Assembly: GCA_029862165.1 (NCBI GenBank)
Contig: JAOTXU010000012.1
Span: forward strand, 42,586-106,585
DNA: 64,000 nt
Reading direction: 5' to 3'
Source: Gammaproteobacteria bacterium
GTDB lineage: Bacteria; Pseudomonadota; Gammaproteobacteria; Steroidobacterales; JABDKV01
This document shows, piece after piece, positions 9,069 to 17,968 of this stretch. The notes under the pieces were generated by a model that was given only the letters and a program-made list of their open reading frames with translations, ran no database searches and was not told the origin of the DNA. A program made the position numbers and the translations under genes. Numbering within the stretch: the first letter of the stretch is position 1; each line of letters begins with the position of its first letter.

Positions 9069-10120
9069 GTTTTATACGTAAACCTAACATTGCCTATAAG
9101 GGTCAGCGCACGAACGCACTGGGTCTGTCGATGCGCGACTACGAAGGCGGAATGTCTACACTTTGTGCTGGTTGCGGGCACGATTCGATTACTTCTGCAT
9201 TGGTGCAGGCATTTTTTGAGCTGGATATCGAGCCGCACAGGGTCGCTAAACTATCCGGGATTGGGTGTTCTTCCAAAACGCCAGCGTATTTTCTGAGTAC
9301 GGCTCATGGCATAAATACAGTGCATGGGCGGATGCCCGCAGTTGCCACCGGTGCTAATGCGGCAGCGCGTGATCTTTATTATATTGGTGTTTCCGGTGAC
9401 GGTGATTCCCTGTCCATCGGTCTCGGGCAGTTTGCACACGCGATGCGACGCAATCTGCACATGTTGTACCTGATCGAGAATAACGGCGTCTATGGATTGA
9501 CCAAGGGGCAGTTCTCGGCGTCAGCCGATCTCGGCACGAAGGCAAAAAAGGGCGAGGTCAATGAGCAACCACCGATTGATCCGGTGAAGGCAGCGCTGGC
9601 GTTTGGTGGCTCGTTTGTCGCGCGAGCTTTCTCTGGCGACAAGGATCAGCTCTTGCCATTGCTCAAGGCCGGGCTTAAGCATAAGGGCTTCGCGATGATC
9701 GACGTGTTATCGCCGTGTGTAACCTTTAACGATCACGAGGATTCGACAAAAAGCTATGCTCATACACGGCAGTTCTATCATCCCGCCGTACACACAGATT
9801 TCATTCCTCCGGCTGAGGCGATTACTATAAATTATGCGGAAGGTGACGTGGTCACGGTGGAGCTACATGACGGTAGCAAGCTGGTTCTGTGCAAAGTTCA
9901 GCCAAGCTATGATCCACACGACCGGGCAGCGGCGTTGTCCTATTTGGAAAAAAGCGAAGCAAAGGGCGAGATAGTTACCGGGCTGCTATACATCGATGAA
10001 AATCGTTCAACCATGCACGCGGTCAACAATAGCGCGGTCAAACCGTTGCGCGAAATTCCGTACGAAGACCTGAACCCAGGTGCGGCAAAACTCGTGGAGT
10101 TACAATCGCGTTATCGCTAG
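9065..10120 (+). CDS. 2-oxoacid:acceptor oxidoreductase, beta subunit (KorB-like)
   Basis: A 351-residue TPP-binding beta subunit. CAGCGHDSI near residue 35 begins the conserved core and supplies cluster cysteines. GDGDSLSIG (about 115) with HAMRRN and ENNGVYGLTKGQ downstream form the TPP/Mg2+ site. LSPCVTFN carries a further conserved cysteine. With the preceding subunit it should convert a 2-oxoacid and CoA to acyl-CoA and CO2 using low-potential electrons. It starts at the ATGA overlap at 9065. Its stop shares the four bases CTAG with the convergent aminopeptidase gene. Confidence 0.9.
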   Translation: MSFIRKPNIAYKGQRTNALGLSMRDYEGGMSTLCAGCGHDSITSALVQAFFELDIEPHRVAKLSGIGCSSKTPAYFLSTAHGINTVHGRMPAVATGANAAARDLYYIGVSGDGDSLSIGLGQFAHAMRRNLHMLYLIENNGVYGLTKGQFSASADLGTKAKKGEVNEQPPIDPVKAALAFGGSFVARAFSGDKDQLLPLLKAGLKHKGFAMIDVLSPCVTFNDHEDSTKSYAHTRQFYHPAVHTDFIPPAEAITINYAEGDVVTVELHDGSKLVLCKVQPSYDPHDRAAALSYLEKSEAKGEIVTGLLYIDENRSTMHAVNNSAVKPLREIPYEDLNPGAAKLVELQSRYR

Positions 10121-12750
10121 GAGGTCGGCGCCATAGCCAGTTTGCCAATGGCAAGGCAACGACGATCTTCTTCCAGGGCATTTCTCAGCCCCCTCTCCAG
10201 TATCGGATGAAAAGATCCTGAGCTGATCGCATGCTCAAGTCGCGTAATACTCTTGTTGGTACAAGTTGCGGGGATAAGCCGGCTGAACTCACGCAAGAAT
10301 GCGTCATCACGCGTCCGACCCAGCAACTGTAACGCACTCAGTAACCGGTCGCTGAACGGCTCGAGCAGTTCCAGCTGATGCGACGGAAAAAGCGCCCGCA
10401 TTCCGTAACGCAACTGACCCAATGGCATGAAGTCCGGTTTGTCGAGTACACCATCTATCCAGATTTGTTTGATGCTGCTGTCTGGCCGGGTTGCGGTGAC
10501 TTCAATCGCCCGCTTGCGGCCACGATCTGATTTATCACGTAGTGCTTCCATGTCGGCGCGACTTTCAAAATCGCCAAAAGCGAATGCATTGAGCCGGCTG
10601 AGAATGTCCCAGCGAGTATCTGCATCAATCTCTATACCCCTCGGTATCCGATGCCCCTCAAGAAAGGCTTCCAGTTGTTGCAGATACTCCGGTGTGCTGG
10701 CCAGGGCAACAAAACTCTTCAGCCAGGTCTTTTGCCTTTCACCCCCCGACGGTGCAGCGTTGAGTGCCTCCCAGGCGGACTGCTCCAGTTTTTGGATCGA
10801 CCGAGCGGCCGAAGCGTCTCGAGGCCCGGCGCTGCGTAGCAAATAGTTTTGCGATGCCTGCATCGCACGCGTGAGTTGTATCAGAAGAAGATTATCGGTC
10901 TCTGTGACTGCGTGCTGTGTGATCAAATCGATGTATGCCGTCAGAGGAAAATTTGCATTGCGGACCATTTCCCACAGACTCTGCCAGAACATCGCGCGAG
11001 CCAGCGGATCACGGATGTTGCCGATGTGGGTGTAGAAATTTTTTAAGGTAAGTGGATCGAGTTCGGTGCGTGCAAAACTCCAGTCGTCGTGATTGACCAG
11101 CGTCATCGCGGGGCAGGGTAGGCCAGTAACCTCTGTGACTTTGCTGCTGCCGCCTTCGATCGACACCGGAAATACACTGGCATCACCCTCGGCATCAAAC
11201 AGCGCAACCTGTATTCGGTGTGCACGCAGCGGTACGCCACCGGGTGCAGTTTGCTGCAGTGTCAGCGCTGAAACTCGGCCGTCGGCACAAATTAGGTTGG
11301 GTAAGATGGTATTGACTCCGGCGGAGCGCAGCCAGGAGTGCATCCATTCCCTCAAGTCCATGCCGGATGTGCCTTCCAAAGCACCGATGAAATCCTCCAA
11401 GGTAGTGTTGCCCCAGGCGTTTTTTTTCAAGTAGCGTCGTAAACCCGCACGAAACGCCTCTGGACCGACAAAGTGGGAGAGCTGTGTTAACGCCGATGAA
11501 CCCTTCTCGTAGGTGATTGCATCAAAATTGGCGAATGCAACATGCGTGTCTTCAACCGGAACATCTATTGGGTGTCGCGATTCGCGTTCGTCGGCACGAT
11601 AGCCCATTTGCTTGGCGCCGGCGAAAAAACGCTGTGCGGGATTTTCCAGAGATGTTGTAGCTTGCATTGCAATAAACGACACATGAGTAGCGACGGCTTC
11701 CTTAAGCCATAGACCATCCCACCATTTTGGGGTTACGAGATCGCCAAACCACATGTGCGCCATTTCATGCAACAACACTTCGGCATGACGTTGCTTCTGT
11801 TCTATAGTGCGCGCCGCGCGAGTCACATACAATTCGTTGTAGGTCACCGCCGCGACATTTTCCATTGCTCCGATGTTTAAATCGGGCACGATAACTTGAT
11901 CGTACTTATCGAAGGGATAAGCGATATCGAACAAATTTTCGTAAAACGCAAAACCATTGCGAGTCAGCTCGAACCAGTAGTCCGCGTCGACATAGGCTGC
12001 CAACGTTGGTCGGGCCAATAAACGCAAGGGTATGGAGCCTGCCTGTGCCTCCCAGATGGTGTATGGACCAGCATGCAAAGAGAACAGATACGTGCTGAAG
12101 GGTCTTGTTTCGGCAAACTCCCAGTCGCGTATTCCCGGGCTCAGCATCGTCACAGTACTGGCCTGGGCAGCACTAACAACTTCCCAGTGCGCCGGCGCAG
12201 AAACAGACAGTTTATAACGGGCCTTTAGGTCAGGCTGATCAAAGCATGGAAACAAGCGGTTTGCATCGTAGGGCTCAAAGTGTGTGTACACGTAGACCCG
12301 CTGATCTTCAGTATCACGAGTGCGTTGAAGACCGGCACCATCTTTGCTGTATGGATGAGAGTAGTGCACCAGTACCTTATTGAGACCCGCCTCGAGCTGG
12401 CCGATATCCAGCTCAATCCACGCTCCGTCGTAGTAAAACTCGCTATCGACGCCATTGATCTCGACGGAATAGACCGTGCCGCCTTTGAAATCCAGGGTCA
12501 GCGGCTGCACATCGGCCAGCTGAAATTCAACGACCACTGTTCCGGTATAGTCGTCGCTGTCTGCACTGAGCGACATGTCGATGTGATAACGCACATCGCT
12601 GACGAGCTCGGATCTGTAATGCGCTTGATCCGCGGTCAGTATCGGTTGTTTAATGCGTGGCACGTTCTTAAATGCAGATTTTGTTTCGGGTTCATGAACG
12701 CATGCGGTAACCCACAATATACTCAGTAACGCGACGATATGTCTAAACAT
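10117..12750 (-). CDS. M1-family aminopeptidase (PepN-like), lipoprotein
   Basis: An 877-residue zinc aminopeptidase of the M1 family. The N-terminus MFRHIVALLSILWVTAC has a lipobox ending at Cys17, so it is probably an envelope lipoprotein rather than cytosolic PepN. The exopeptidase motif GAMENVAAVTY (near 295) and the zinc site HEMAH (near 325) with a downstream glutamate in LKEAVATH are intact; the last motif departs from the common NEGFA. The C-terminal half is the ERAP1-like helical domain. ATG at 12750 is preferred to a TTG four codons upstream; neither has a good ribosome-binding site. The stop overlaps the KorB-like stop in CTAG. Confidence 0.9.
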   Translation of the reverse strand: MFRHIVALLSILWVTACVHEPETKSAFKNVPRIKQPILTADQAHYRSELVSDVRYHIDMSLSADSDDYTGTVVVEFQLADVQPLTLDFKGGTVYSVEINGVDSEFYYDGAWIELDIGQLEAGLNKVLVHYSHPYSKDGAGLQRTRDTEDQRVYVYTHFEPYDANRLFPCFDQPDLKARYKLSVSAPAHWEVVSAAQASTVTMLSPGIRDWEFAETRPFSTYLFSLHAGPYTIWEAQAGSIPLRLLARPTLAAYVDADYWFELTRNGFAFYENLFDIAYPFDKYDQVIVPDLNIGAMENVAAVTYNELYVTRAARTIEQKQRHAEVLLHEMAHMWFGDLVTPKWWDGLWLKEAVATHVSFIAMQATTSLENPAQRFFAGAKQMGYRADERESRHPIDVPVEDTHVAFANFDAITYEKGSSALTQLSHFVGPEAFRAGLRRYLKKNAWGNTTLEDFIGALEGTSGMDLREWMHSWLRSAGVNTILPNLICADGRVSALTLQQTAPGGVPLRAHRIQVALFDAEGDASVFPVSIEGGSSKVTEVTGLPCPAMTLVNHDDWSFARTELDPLTLKNFYTHIGNIRDPLARAMFWQSLWEMVRNANFPLTAYIDLITQHAVTETDNLLLIQLTRAMQASQNYLLRSAGPRDASAARSIQKLEQSAWEALNAAPSGGERQKTWLKSFVALASTPEYLQQLEAFLEGHRIPRGIEIDADTRWDILSRLNAFAFGDFESRADMEALRDKSDRGRKRAIEVTATRPDSSIKQIWIDGVLDKPDFMPLGQLRYGMRALFPSHQLELLEPFSDRLLSALQLLGRTRDDAFLREFSRLIPATCTNKSITRLEHAISSGSFHPILERGLRNALEEDRRCLAIGKLAMAPTS

Positions 12751-12854
12751 CGCGAGATACAATCACAGAAACCGGTTTGAAGGAAGCTGCACCGCACTAT
12801 CCGCTGCATCGGATAGTGCCCGACGGGCTGTCAGCCGCTATGAATAGAAGATAA

Positions 12855-12882
12855 GCAAGACGGGGGCCGTCAGACCCCCCTT
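12855..12882 (-). terminator. Possible terminator after the 12900-13772 gene
   Basis: A GGGGG/CCCCC stem (12862-12866 with 12875-12879, eight-base loop) sits 20 nt past the stop of the minus-strand unknown gene. It is followed on that strand by a T-rich but broken run (CTTGCTTATCTTCT). It is short, so weakly supported. Confidence 0.4.
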
Positions 12883-12899
12883 GTTATTTCAGCGACGCA

Positions 12900-13772
12900 T
12901 CATCGAAGCATACACGTACGGTTGCCACAGGGTGGAAGTGGATCGGAGCAGCAGCGTGGCAGCGTAACCAGGCCCCCGTACACGTTTAACCGGTGACCGC
13001 TTAGTTCATAAGAGGCATACACCGTATGCACATGAACACGATCATCGACGAAGTCCGTATCGACTGCTCGTCCCAGGGCTTCCCGAAGTGCCAATCCGTC
13101 AGAGCCGAATGTGGGTAAAACTTCCATGTCAAGTATTTCGCCGGCTTTCCCAAAGGTAAGAGAGACAAAGCCACGTGCGCTCGTGGCGAGGTCCTCCACG
13201 ATGACACTGTGCAGCGAAACGCTGGGTTCAGGCGTGTAGTTATGGTTCGGCGGATGCGAGCCTGCATGAACAATAATTAGCGACTCGTTGTCGCTTGCGA
13301 GCTGTCGCGCATCATCAACAAAAATCTGGCCGTCGGCAGCAGTGCGCCGCACAACAAGTGCTTCGTTGTTTTCAGGTTTAATATTTCGATACCTTCCATC
13401 CAGCCCCAATATGGTTGTCGTGGGTTCCGCTACCCTGCATTCACCGCATCCGGGGATCGATCCATCTCTCGTGCAAACCTCAATGGGCGGTGTCACGCCA
13501 TCGCGCCAGGCGTCGCCGATCTGAGCAAATTTGAGGGAACTAAAATTTGAGATTTTTACAAACAACGCGTACCAGTTGTCATTGAACTCGCCGAGAACCA
13601 GCTCTCCCAACCTTACGGTGAAGGCATCTTCCGCGCCAATGGTGTGTTGCAGGTTCCTGATGTTGATGACGTCCAGCGGGTCGATCCCATATGGAATCCG
13701 AACCGCGATAAACGCGAGGGCCGTAACGGCAATCATTGTGAGGCCAGCGGTCCAAATGAAATTCCTTTTCAT
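12900..13772 (-). CDS. Unknown anchored protein
   Basis: A 290-residue protein I do not recognise. A hydrophobic segment at about 7-24 after MKRNFIW suggests a signal anchor, with the rest in the periplasm. The chain has two Cys-rich places: CTRDGSIPGCGEC in the middle and CCSDPLPPCGNRTC at the very end, which could form disulfides. A stretch near 205-250 (GFVSLTFGKAGEILDMEV) faintly resembles TonB C-terminal-type sequence; that is a guess. The frame is open 116 codons upstream, but AAGGAG lies 8 nt before the ATG at 13772 and the upstream part would overlap the neighbour antisense to nothing known. It follows 13792-14637 with a 19-nt gap, an apparent two-gene operon. Confidence 0.7.
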   Translation of the reverse strand: MKRNFIWTAGLTMIAVTALAFIAVRIPYGIDPLDVINIRNLQHTIGAEDAFTVRLGELVLGEFNDNWYALFVKISNFSSLKFAQIGDAWRDGVTPPIEVCTRDGSIPGCGECRVAEPTTTILGLDGRYRNIKPENNEALVVRRTAADGQIFVDDARQLASDNESLIIVHAGSHPPNHNYTPEPSVSLHSVIVEDLATSARGFVSLTFGKAGEILDMEVLPTFGSDGLALREALGRAVDTDFVDDRVHVHTVYASYELSGHRLNVYGGLVTLPRCCSDPLPPCGNRTCMLR

Positions 13773-13791
13773 ACTTGATTCTCCTTGAAAA

Positions 13792-14637
13792 TTAGAAACC
13801 GAGAGCACCCTCCACGTCGTCCGCATCAAGGTGGTCCGCGATGCGCTCGGCGGTCGCAAAAATGTCGTCGATCTGATGATTGTGGTAGCGAACTTCGGCG
13901 TCGGCTCGATATCCATCCAGGTTGCACGCAGGACTCGTCCTGCAATAGAGCACAAACCACGCCTCCTGCCGGATCGGGTCGGCATGTTCCGGATACTGCG
14001 CGTGCAGGACGGCAGCCGCGAAGTACGCCCGCGATCGGATAAAAGGTTCGGCGAATTGGTGGGCCAGCGCCGTTTTGATGTTCGTGATATATGCGTCACT
14101 TGCCTGATTGCGCCATACAAGCGAAACCAGTGGGTGACCTGCGCCGCTCACTGCTTCATACCATTGCGTGGCTGCGGCGCCGGGATCAGGAATCTCTTCA
14201 TGCAGGGACGCACACTCGTCTAGTAACTGTTTACTGCGAGCGAGGATGAAGTCATCGGCTCCAATAGTCTCCAGCCTTTCAATGTCGCTATTCGAGCGCG
14301 GTGCGCCGCGGCAATAATCGCTTACTTCGTACAGGACGAATTGACTTTCCATGTCACCTGCCAGGGCGGCATCCAAGTGCTTTCGGTACAGTGTGCCCGG
14401 ATCAAAACGTGGTCTCGTCGCGATTCTTGGATGTTTTGAGCGGCGAGGATCCTGTTGCGCCGCGCTATTCAAATTCGCAGCGCCATAAGCGTCCGTTTCA
14501 ATACTGACGGGCTCGTCGGCGGGAGCAAACTCTACAGATGAACTGATCGTCGTCTGCAACGGCGTGTTTGCGCCACGCCAGAGCAGCCCGATGATGACCA
14601 GTGTTACGGCGGCGGCTGCAATGATTCGCGGATTCAT
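13792..14637 (-). CDS. Unknown anchored or exported protein
   Basis: A 281-residue protein with an N-terminal hydrophobic segment (about 4-20, IIAAAAVTLVIIGLLW), then a low-complexity polar linker and an alpha-helical C-terminal region (about 80-281) with paired cysteines (DYCRGAP, DECASL, CRTSPAC). The helical region has a loose look of Sel1/TPR-type repeats (LDAALAGDMESQF, AVSGAGHPLVSLV) but I cannot assign a family. ATG at 14637 has AAGGA upstream. It is probably the first gene of an operon with 12900-13772, and the pair may work together in the periplasm. Confidence 0.72.
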   Translation of the reverse strand: MNPRIIAAAAVTLVIIGLLWRGANTPLQTTISSSVEFAPADEPVSIETDAYGAANLNSAAQQDPRRSKHPRIATRPRFDPGTLYRKHLDAALAGDMESQFVLYEVSDYCRGAPRSNSDIERLETIGADDFILARSKQLLDECASLHEEIPDPGAAATQWYEAVSGAGHPLVSLVWRNQASDAYITNIKTALAHQFAEPFIRSRAYFAAAVLHAQYPEHADPIRQEAWFVLYCRTSPACNLDGYRADAEVRYHNHQIDDIFATAERIADHLDADDVEGALGF

Positions 14638-14899
14638 CCGGTTTCCTTCCGTGGTCGCGTACGACGTAAATTCTTGGGGTAAGCCTAAACGGACCAGGGT
14701 TTATCTATCAACACCCTATAACTCGTTCATCTGCACACATTAGCGTTGCGCTGGTGTCGATCAGGCCTGCCAGAGTCGATCGCGTTTGTCGCCGCGCGAC
14801 GTGAAATTAAAGCACGACCGGTATAGATTGGATTGGTGACTACTGTCTAGCTGACAACGATGCGTTATACCAGACACGTTTTTTTCCGGGGGACAGGAA

Positions 14900-15367
14900 A
14901 TGAGGCGACAGAAACTGACAGTCATTATCGTGTTGTTGGTTCTGAGTGGAGGATGCGCAGGTAGTAGTAATATCGTGCTGCGAGCGTCCCCGGATAACCA
15001 GACATCACGCGACATGGTAACTGCTACAGAAATAGCCTTCGCCCAGACAATGGCGGATCGCGATTTCGAGGCCTTCAAAACGTTCCTGTCTGAGGAGGCG
15101 ATTTTCATGTCGGGAGACCAGCCGTTGCGTGGCAAGACACGAGTCGCTCAGGTATGGCAAGGCTATTTCGAATCAGCTGAGGCGCCGTTTTCGTGGGATC
15201 CGGAGCGGGTCGTCGTGCTCGAGTCTGGTGGACTTGCAATGAGTTTTGGCCCAGTCAAAGGTGCCGACGGTTCCCTCGTCGGCACATTTACATCGATATG
15301 GCAACACGAAGCAGACGGCAGGTGGCGCATTATCTTCGACAAGGGTGGGTGCGCCTGTGACAAGTAG
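14900..15367 (+). CDS. DUF4440/SnoaL-like lipoprotein
   Basis: A 155-residue protein. The signal sequence ends in the lipobox LSGGC (Cys19). The rest matches the NTF2-like DUF4440 fold: an N-terminal helix (EIAFAQTMADRDFEAFKTFL), then FMSGDQPLRGKTRVAQVWQGYF and a terminal strand WRIIFDKGG. These domains bind small ligands or stabilise enzymes; no catalytic residues can be assigned. GGGGGACAGGA precedes the ATG. The gene is 23 nt from the following FetB-like gene and probably cotranscribed. Confidence 0.82.
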   Translation: MRRQKLTVIIVLLVLSGGCAGSSNIVLRASPDNQTSRDMVTATEIAFAQTMADRDFEAFKTFLSEEAIFMSGDQPLRGKTRVAQVWQGYFESAEAPFSWDPERVVVLESGGLAMSFGPVKGADGSLVGTFTSIWQHEADGRWRIIFDKGGCACDK

Positions 15368-15390
15368 AATTCGGTCGGCGGAGTAAGAGT

Positions 15391-16104
15391 GTGAATACCA
15401 CAGTGCAAACCATTTCTGTAGCAGGACTGGCCTATGCTTTCGTTCCGGCGGCGTTGGTCGTGGTGATTCTTTTTCGATGGTGTTCAGCGGGCTGGCCGGC
15501 GATTTACGCGTTAGTGCGGATGTTGCTACAGCTGCTGCTGGTAGGTTTTGTGCTGGTCTACATATTTGATGCAGAAAGCGCATGGCTGATCTTACTTGTG
15601 CTGATCGTCATGCTATTGGCAGCCAGCTGGATTTCGATGCGACCGGTTCGGCACAAACAGACAAACCTGTACCGGCATGCGGGCATCGCAATACTGTTGG
15701 GTGGTGGTCTCACGCTCGTGCTCGTGACACAACTCGTACTTGATCTGGATCCATGGTTTTTTCCACGCTACGTGGTCCCACTGGCCGGAATGATTTTTGC
15801 CAGTTCGATGAACACCATTAGTCTCGCGGCAGAACGATTCGAAGCAGAACGGCAACAGTCCATCGGATATCGACGCGCTCGAGCCGTGGCGCTGCAGGCC
15901 TCGCTTATTCCGGCGATCAACTCGCTATTTGCAGTCGGTCTGGTGTCATTGCCGGGAATGATGACTGGGCAGATTCTGTCGGGTGTGTCGCCGTTTGTCG
16001 CTGCGAAGTATCAGATAGTCGTAATGTGCATGCTATTTGGTGCCTCCGGAATTTCTGCGGCAATCTATCTGGTGCTGAGTGGCCGGGAAGGGCAGCAACA
16101 ATGA
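15391..16104 (+). CDS. FetB-like ABC permease (UPF0014 family)
   Basis: A 237-residue polytopic membrane protein of the UPF0014/YbbM family, whose E. coli member FetB forms an iron-export ABC transporter with the ATPase FetA. Seven or so hydrophobic segments are seen, with the family landmarks YALVRMLLQLLLVGFVL near 30, ASSMNTISLAAERF near 135 and SLPGMMTGQILSGVSP near 190. No FetA-like ATPase is encoded beside it in this window. The start is GTG at 15391, with GGAG about 8 nt upstream. Its stop overlaps the start of the SAH hydrolase gene (ATGA at 16101), so translation of the two is coupled. Metal substrate here is unproven. Confidence 0.82.
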   Translation: MNTTVQTISVAGLAYAFVPAALVVVILFRWCSAGWPAIYALVRMLLQLLLVGFVLVYIFDAESAWLILLVLIVMLLAASWISMRPVRHKQTNLYRHAGIAILLGGGLTLVLVTQLVLDLDPWFFPRYVVPLAGMIFASSMNTISLAAERFEAERQQSIGYRRARAVALQASLIPAINSLFAVGLVSLPGMMTGQILSGVSPFVAAKYQIVVMCMLFGASGISAAIYLVLSGREGQQQ

Positions 16105-17312
16105 GTGAGCAAACACCCAACATTGTTGCGTCACCCGAACGGGCCGCCGAGGGGCAGAGCAAGATCGAGTGGGTCCGGCGCAATATGCCAATACTGCAGG
16201 GACTGGAAAAGGAGTTTTCCAAGCAAAAGCCATTCGCCGGAAAACGTGTATTGGTTTGTGTCCATCTCGAAGCAAAGACTGCTAATCTGGCCACGGTATT
16301 TGCTGCCGGTGGAGCAACCGTGGCCGTGACCGGCAGTAATCCCGATTCGACCAAAGATGACGTAGTGGCGGCACTGGATGCTGCCGGATTGCTAGTGTAT
16401 GCCCGCCATGGCGCAACTGTGGAAGAAATGCGTCGCTATATGAATATGGCACTCGATTTGCGTCCACATATCGTCATCGATGATGGCGGCGATATCGTCG
16501 AGTTGTTGCATGGCCCTCGCGCCGAACTGTTGCCTGAGCTAATAGGCGTCTGCGAAGAAACGACCACCGGTGTGCAACGCGCTAAAGCGCTTGCAGCGGC
16601 AGGCAAGTTGCGGTTGCCGGTTGTTCTGGTTAACGAAGCGCGCTGCAAGTATCTGTTCGATAATATGCATGGCACGGGCCAATCGGTCTGGGATGCTGTT
16701 ATGCGCACGACAAATCTTGTGATCGCGGGCAAAACCGTGGTGATCGTTGGTTTTGGCTGGTGTGGCCGTGGCTGCGCTTTGCGGGCGCAGGGATTGGGGG
16801 CGCAGGTCATTATTTGCGAAATTGACCCCGTGAAAGCCGCAGATGCGTCCATGATGGGTTATCAGGCGATGCCACTGACAACGGCCTGCCGCAAGGCAGA
16901 CATTGTGATAACGGCAACCGGCATCACCGGTACCTTGCGACAAAAACATTTCGAGGCGATGAGTGACGGTGCACTCATCGCTAACGCCGGCCATTTTCAA
17001 GACGAAATTGACGTGATTGCACTCAAAACACTGGCGGTGCGCGATGAGCAAGTGCGCGAAAAACTATGCGGATATCAGCTTCCATCGGGCGCATGGGTTT
17101 ATCTGTTGGGCGATGGCAATATCGTCAACATCGCCTGTGGCGACGGTCATCCTGCTGAGGTTATGGATACTAGTTTTTCGTTGCAGGCCTTATGCGCGCG
17201 TTTCTTGGTGGGCGAAACGCGCATGGCGCCCGCGGTATACGCAGTTCCGGATCACATCGACCGTCGAGTTGCCGAACTCAAGCTGGCCAGTACCGGTATC
17301 GAGATCGATTAA
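16101..17312 (+). CDS. ahcY: S-adenosylhomocysteine hydrolase, short (archaeal/Thermotoga-type) form
   Basis: A 403-residue adenosylhomocysteinase that splits S-adenosylhomocysteine to adenosine and homocysteine with bound NAD. Seen: CVHLEAKTA near 53, DDGGD near 130, CEETTTGV near 155, a Lys and FDN in NEARCKYLFDN near 180, the NAD motif GFGWCGRG near 218, NAGHF near 296 and GDGHPAEVMD near 350. TGQS in place of the eukaryotic CRES and GWCGRG mark the archaeal/Thermotoga type, about 30-60 residues shorter than the usual proteobacterial form. The protein stops at GIEID, where I would expect a further segment of the LTxEQxxY type. ATG overlaps the fetB stop; the GNAT gene follows after 8 nt. 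Confidence 0.9.
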   Translation: MSEQTPNIVASPERAAEGQSKIEWVRRNMPILQGLEKEFSKQKPFAGKRVLVCVHLEAKTANLATVFAAGGATVAVTGSNPDSTKDDVVAALDAAGLLVYARHGATVEEMRRYMNMALDLRPHIVIDDGGDIVELLHGPRAELLPELIGVCEETTTGVQRAKALAAAGKLRLPVVLVNEARCKYLFDNMHGTGQSVWDAVMRTTNLVIAGKTVVIVGFGWCGRGCALRAQGLGAQVIICEIDPVKAADASMMGYQAMPLTTACRKADIVITATGITGTLRQKHFEAMSDGALIANAGHFQDEIDVIALKTLAVRDEQVREKLCGYQLPSGAWVYLLGDGNIVNIACGDGHPAEVMDTSFSLQALCARFLVGETRMAPAVYAVPDHIDRRVAELKLASTGIEID

Positions 17313-17320
17313 GAAACCGA

Positions 17321-17854
17321 ATGGAACGGCGGCAGCAATATTCTCTGCTATTTAGGCCGGCACATCTGAATGACGCGGAGAGATTGTCTCGATTTGCTGA
17401 GCGGATATTTCGCGAGACCTATGCTTCGGTAAACCGTCCTGACGATATTGAAGGCTATGTCGCCGAGCAGTTTGGATTGCAGCGGCAGCAAACAATCTTG
17501 GCAGATCCTGATATCGAAACCACGGTTGTTGAATCGGACGGTGAGTTGATAGCTTATGCGGAGCTGTGGTTATCCGTTGCGCCGGACTGTATTGACGACA
17601 AGAATCTGTTGGAGATTCGTCGTCTCTATGTGGATCAGCCCTGGCAGGGCACTTCTGTGGCGTCGTCCTTGATGCAGACAATCCTCAACCTCGCTGAATC
17701 ACGGCCGGCGGAAGGTGTGTGGTTGGGTGTTTGGGAACATAGCCCACGGGCGCAGGCTTTTTATCGCAAATCCGGTTTTGTCAGGGTCGGTCAGCATGAT
17801 TTCCGATTGGGCGCTGCTACACAGACCGATCACATCATGTATCGTAGATTTTAG
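17321..17854 (+). CDS. GNAT-family N-acetyltransferase
   Basis: A 177-residue single-domain acetyltransferase. It starts LLFRPAHLNDAERLS, typical of the first GNAT strand and helix, has the core strand EIRRLYVDQPWQGTSVASSLM (acetyl-CoA-binding motif A, where QGTSVA replaces the usual Q/RxxGxG/A) and ends YRKSGFVRVG, the common final GNAT strand. The acceptor is unknown. ATG at 17321 lies 8 nt behind the ahcY stop, so it is the last gene of the fetB-ahcY operon. The frame is open further upstream inside ahcY but homology begins only after this ATG. Confidence 0.85.
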   Translation: MERRQQYSLLFRPAHLNDAERLSRFAERIFRETYASVNRPDDIEGYVAEQFGLQRQQTILADPDIETTVVESDGELIAYAELWLSVAPDCIDDKNLLEIRRLYVDQPWQGTSVASSLMQTILNLAESRPAEGVWLGVWEHSPRAQAFYRKSGFVRVGQHDFRLGAATQTDHIMYRRF

Positions 17855-17918
17855 CGCCCTCTCTCTCGCCACGATAGCGCTCTCGCCGTGATTGTGAGAG
17901 CGGCATCCCCGTTGCGGC

Positions 17919-17949
17919 AAAAAAAAGGGCGCACCGCATGGTGCGCCCC
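17919..17949 (-). terminator. Terminator, mainly for the TPR gene
   Basis: A 9-bp perfect stem (17927-17935 with 17940-17948, loop GCAT) is followed on the minus strand by a run of seven T (antisense of the A run at 17920-17926). It lies 20 nt past the TPR gene stop and may also end plus-strand transcripts from the GNAT gene. Confidence 0.85.
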
Positions 17950-17968
17950 GAATAGATTGGATATGTTT

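Noticed and set aside
15368..16100. Possible SAH riboswitch upstream of ahcY
   Set aside because: ahcY begins inside the end of fetB, and no riboswitch-like leader is seen before fetB either.
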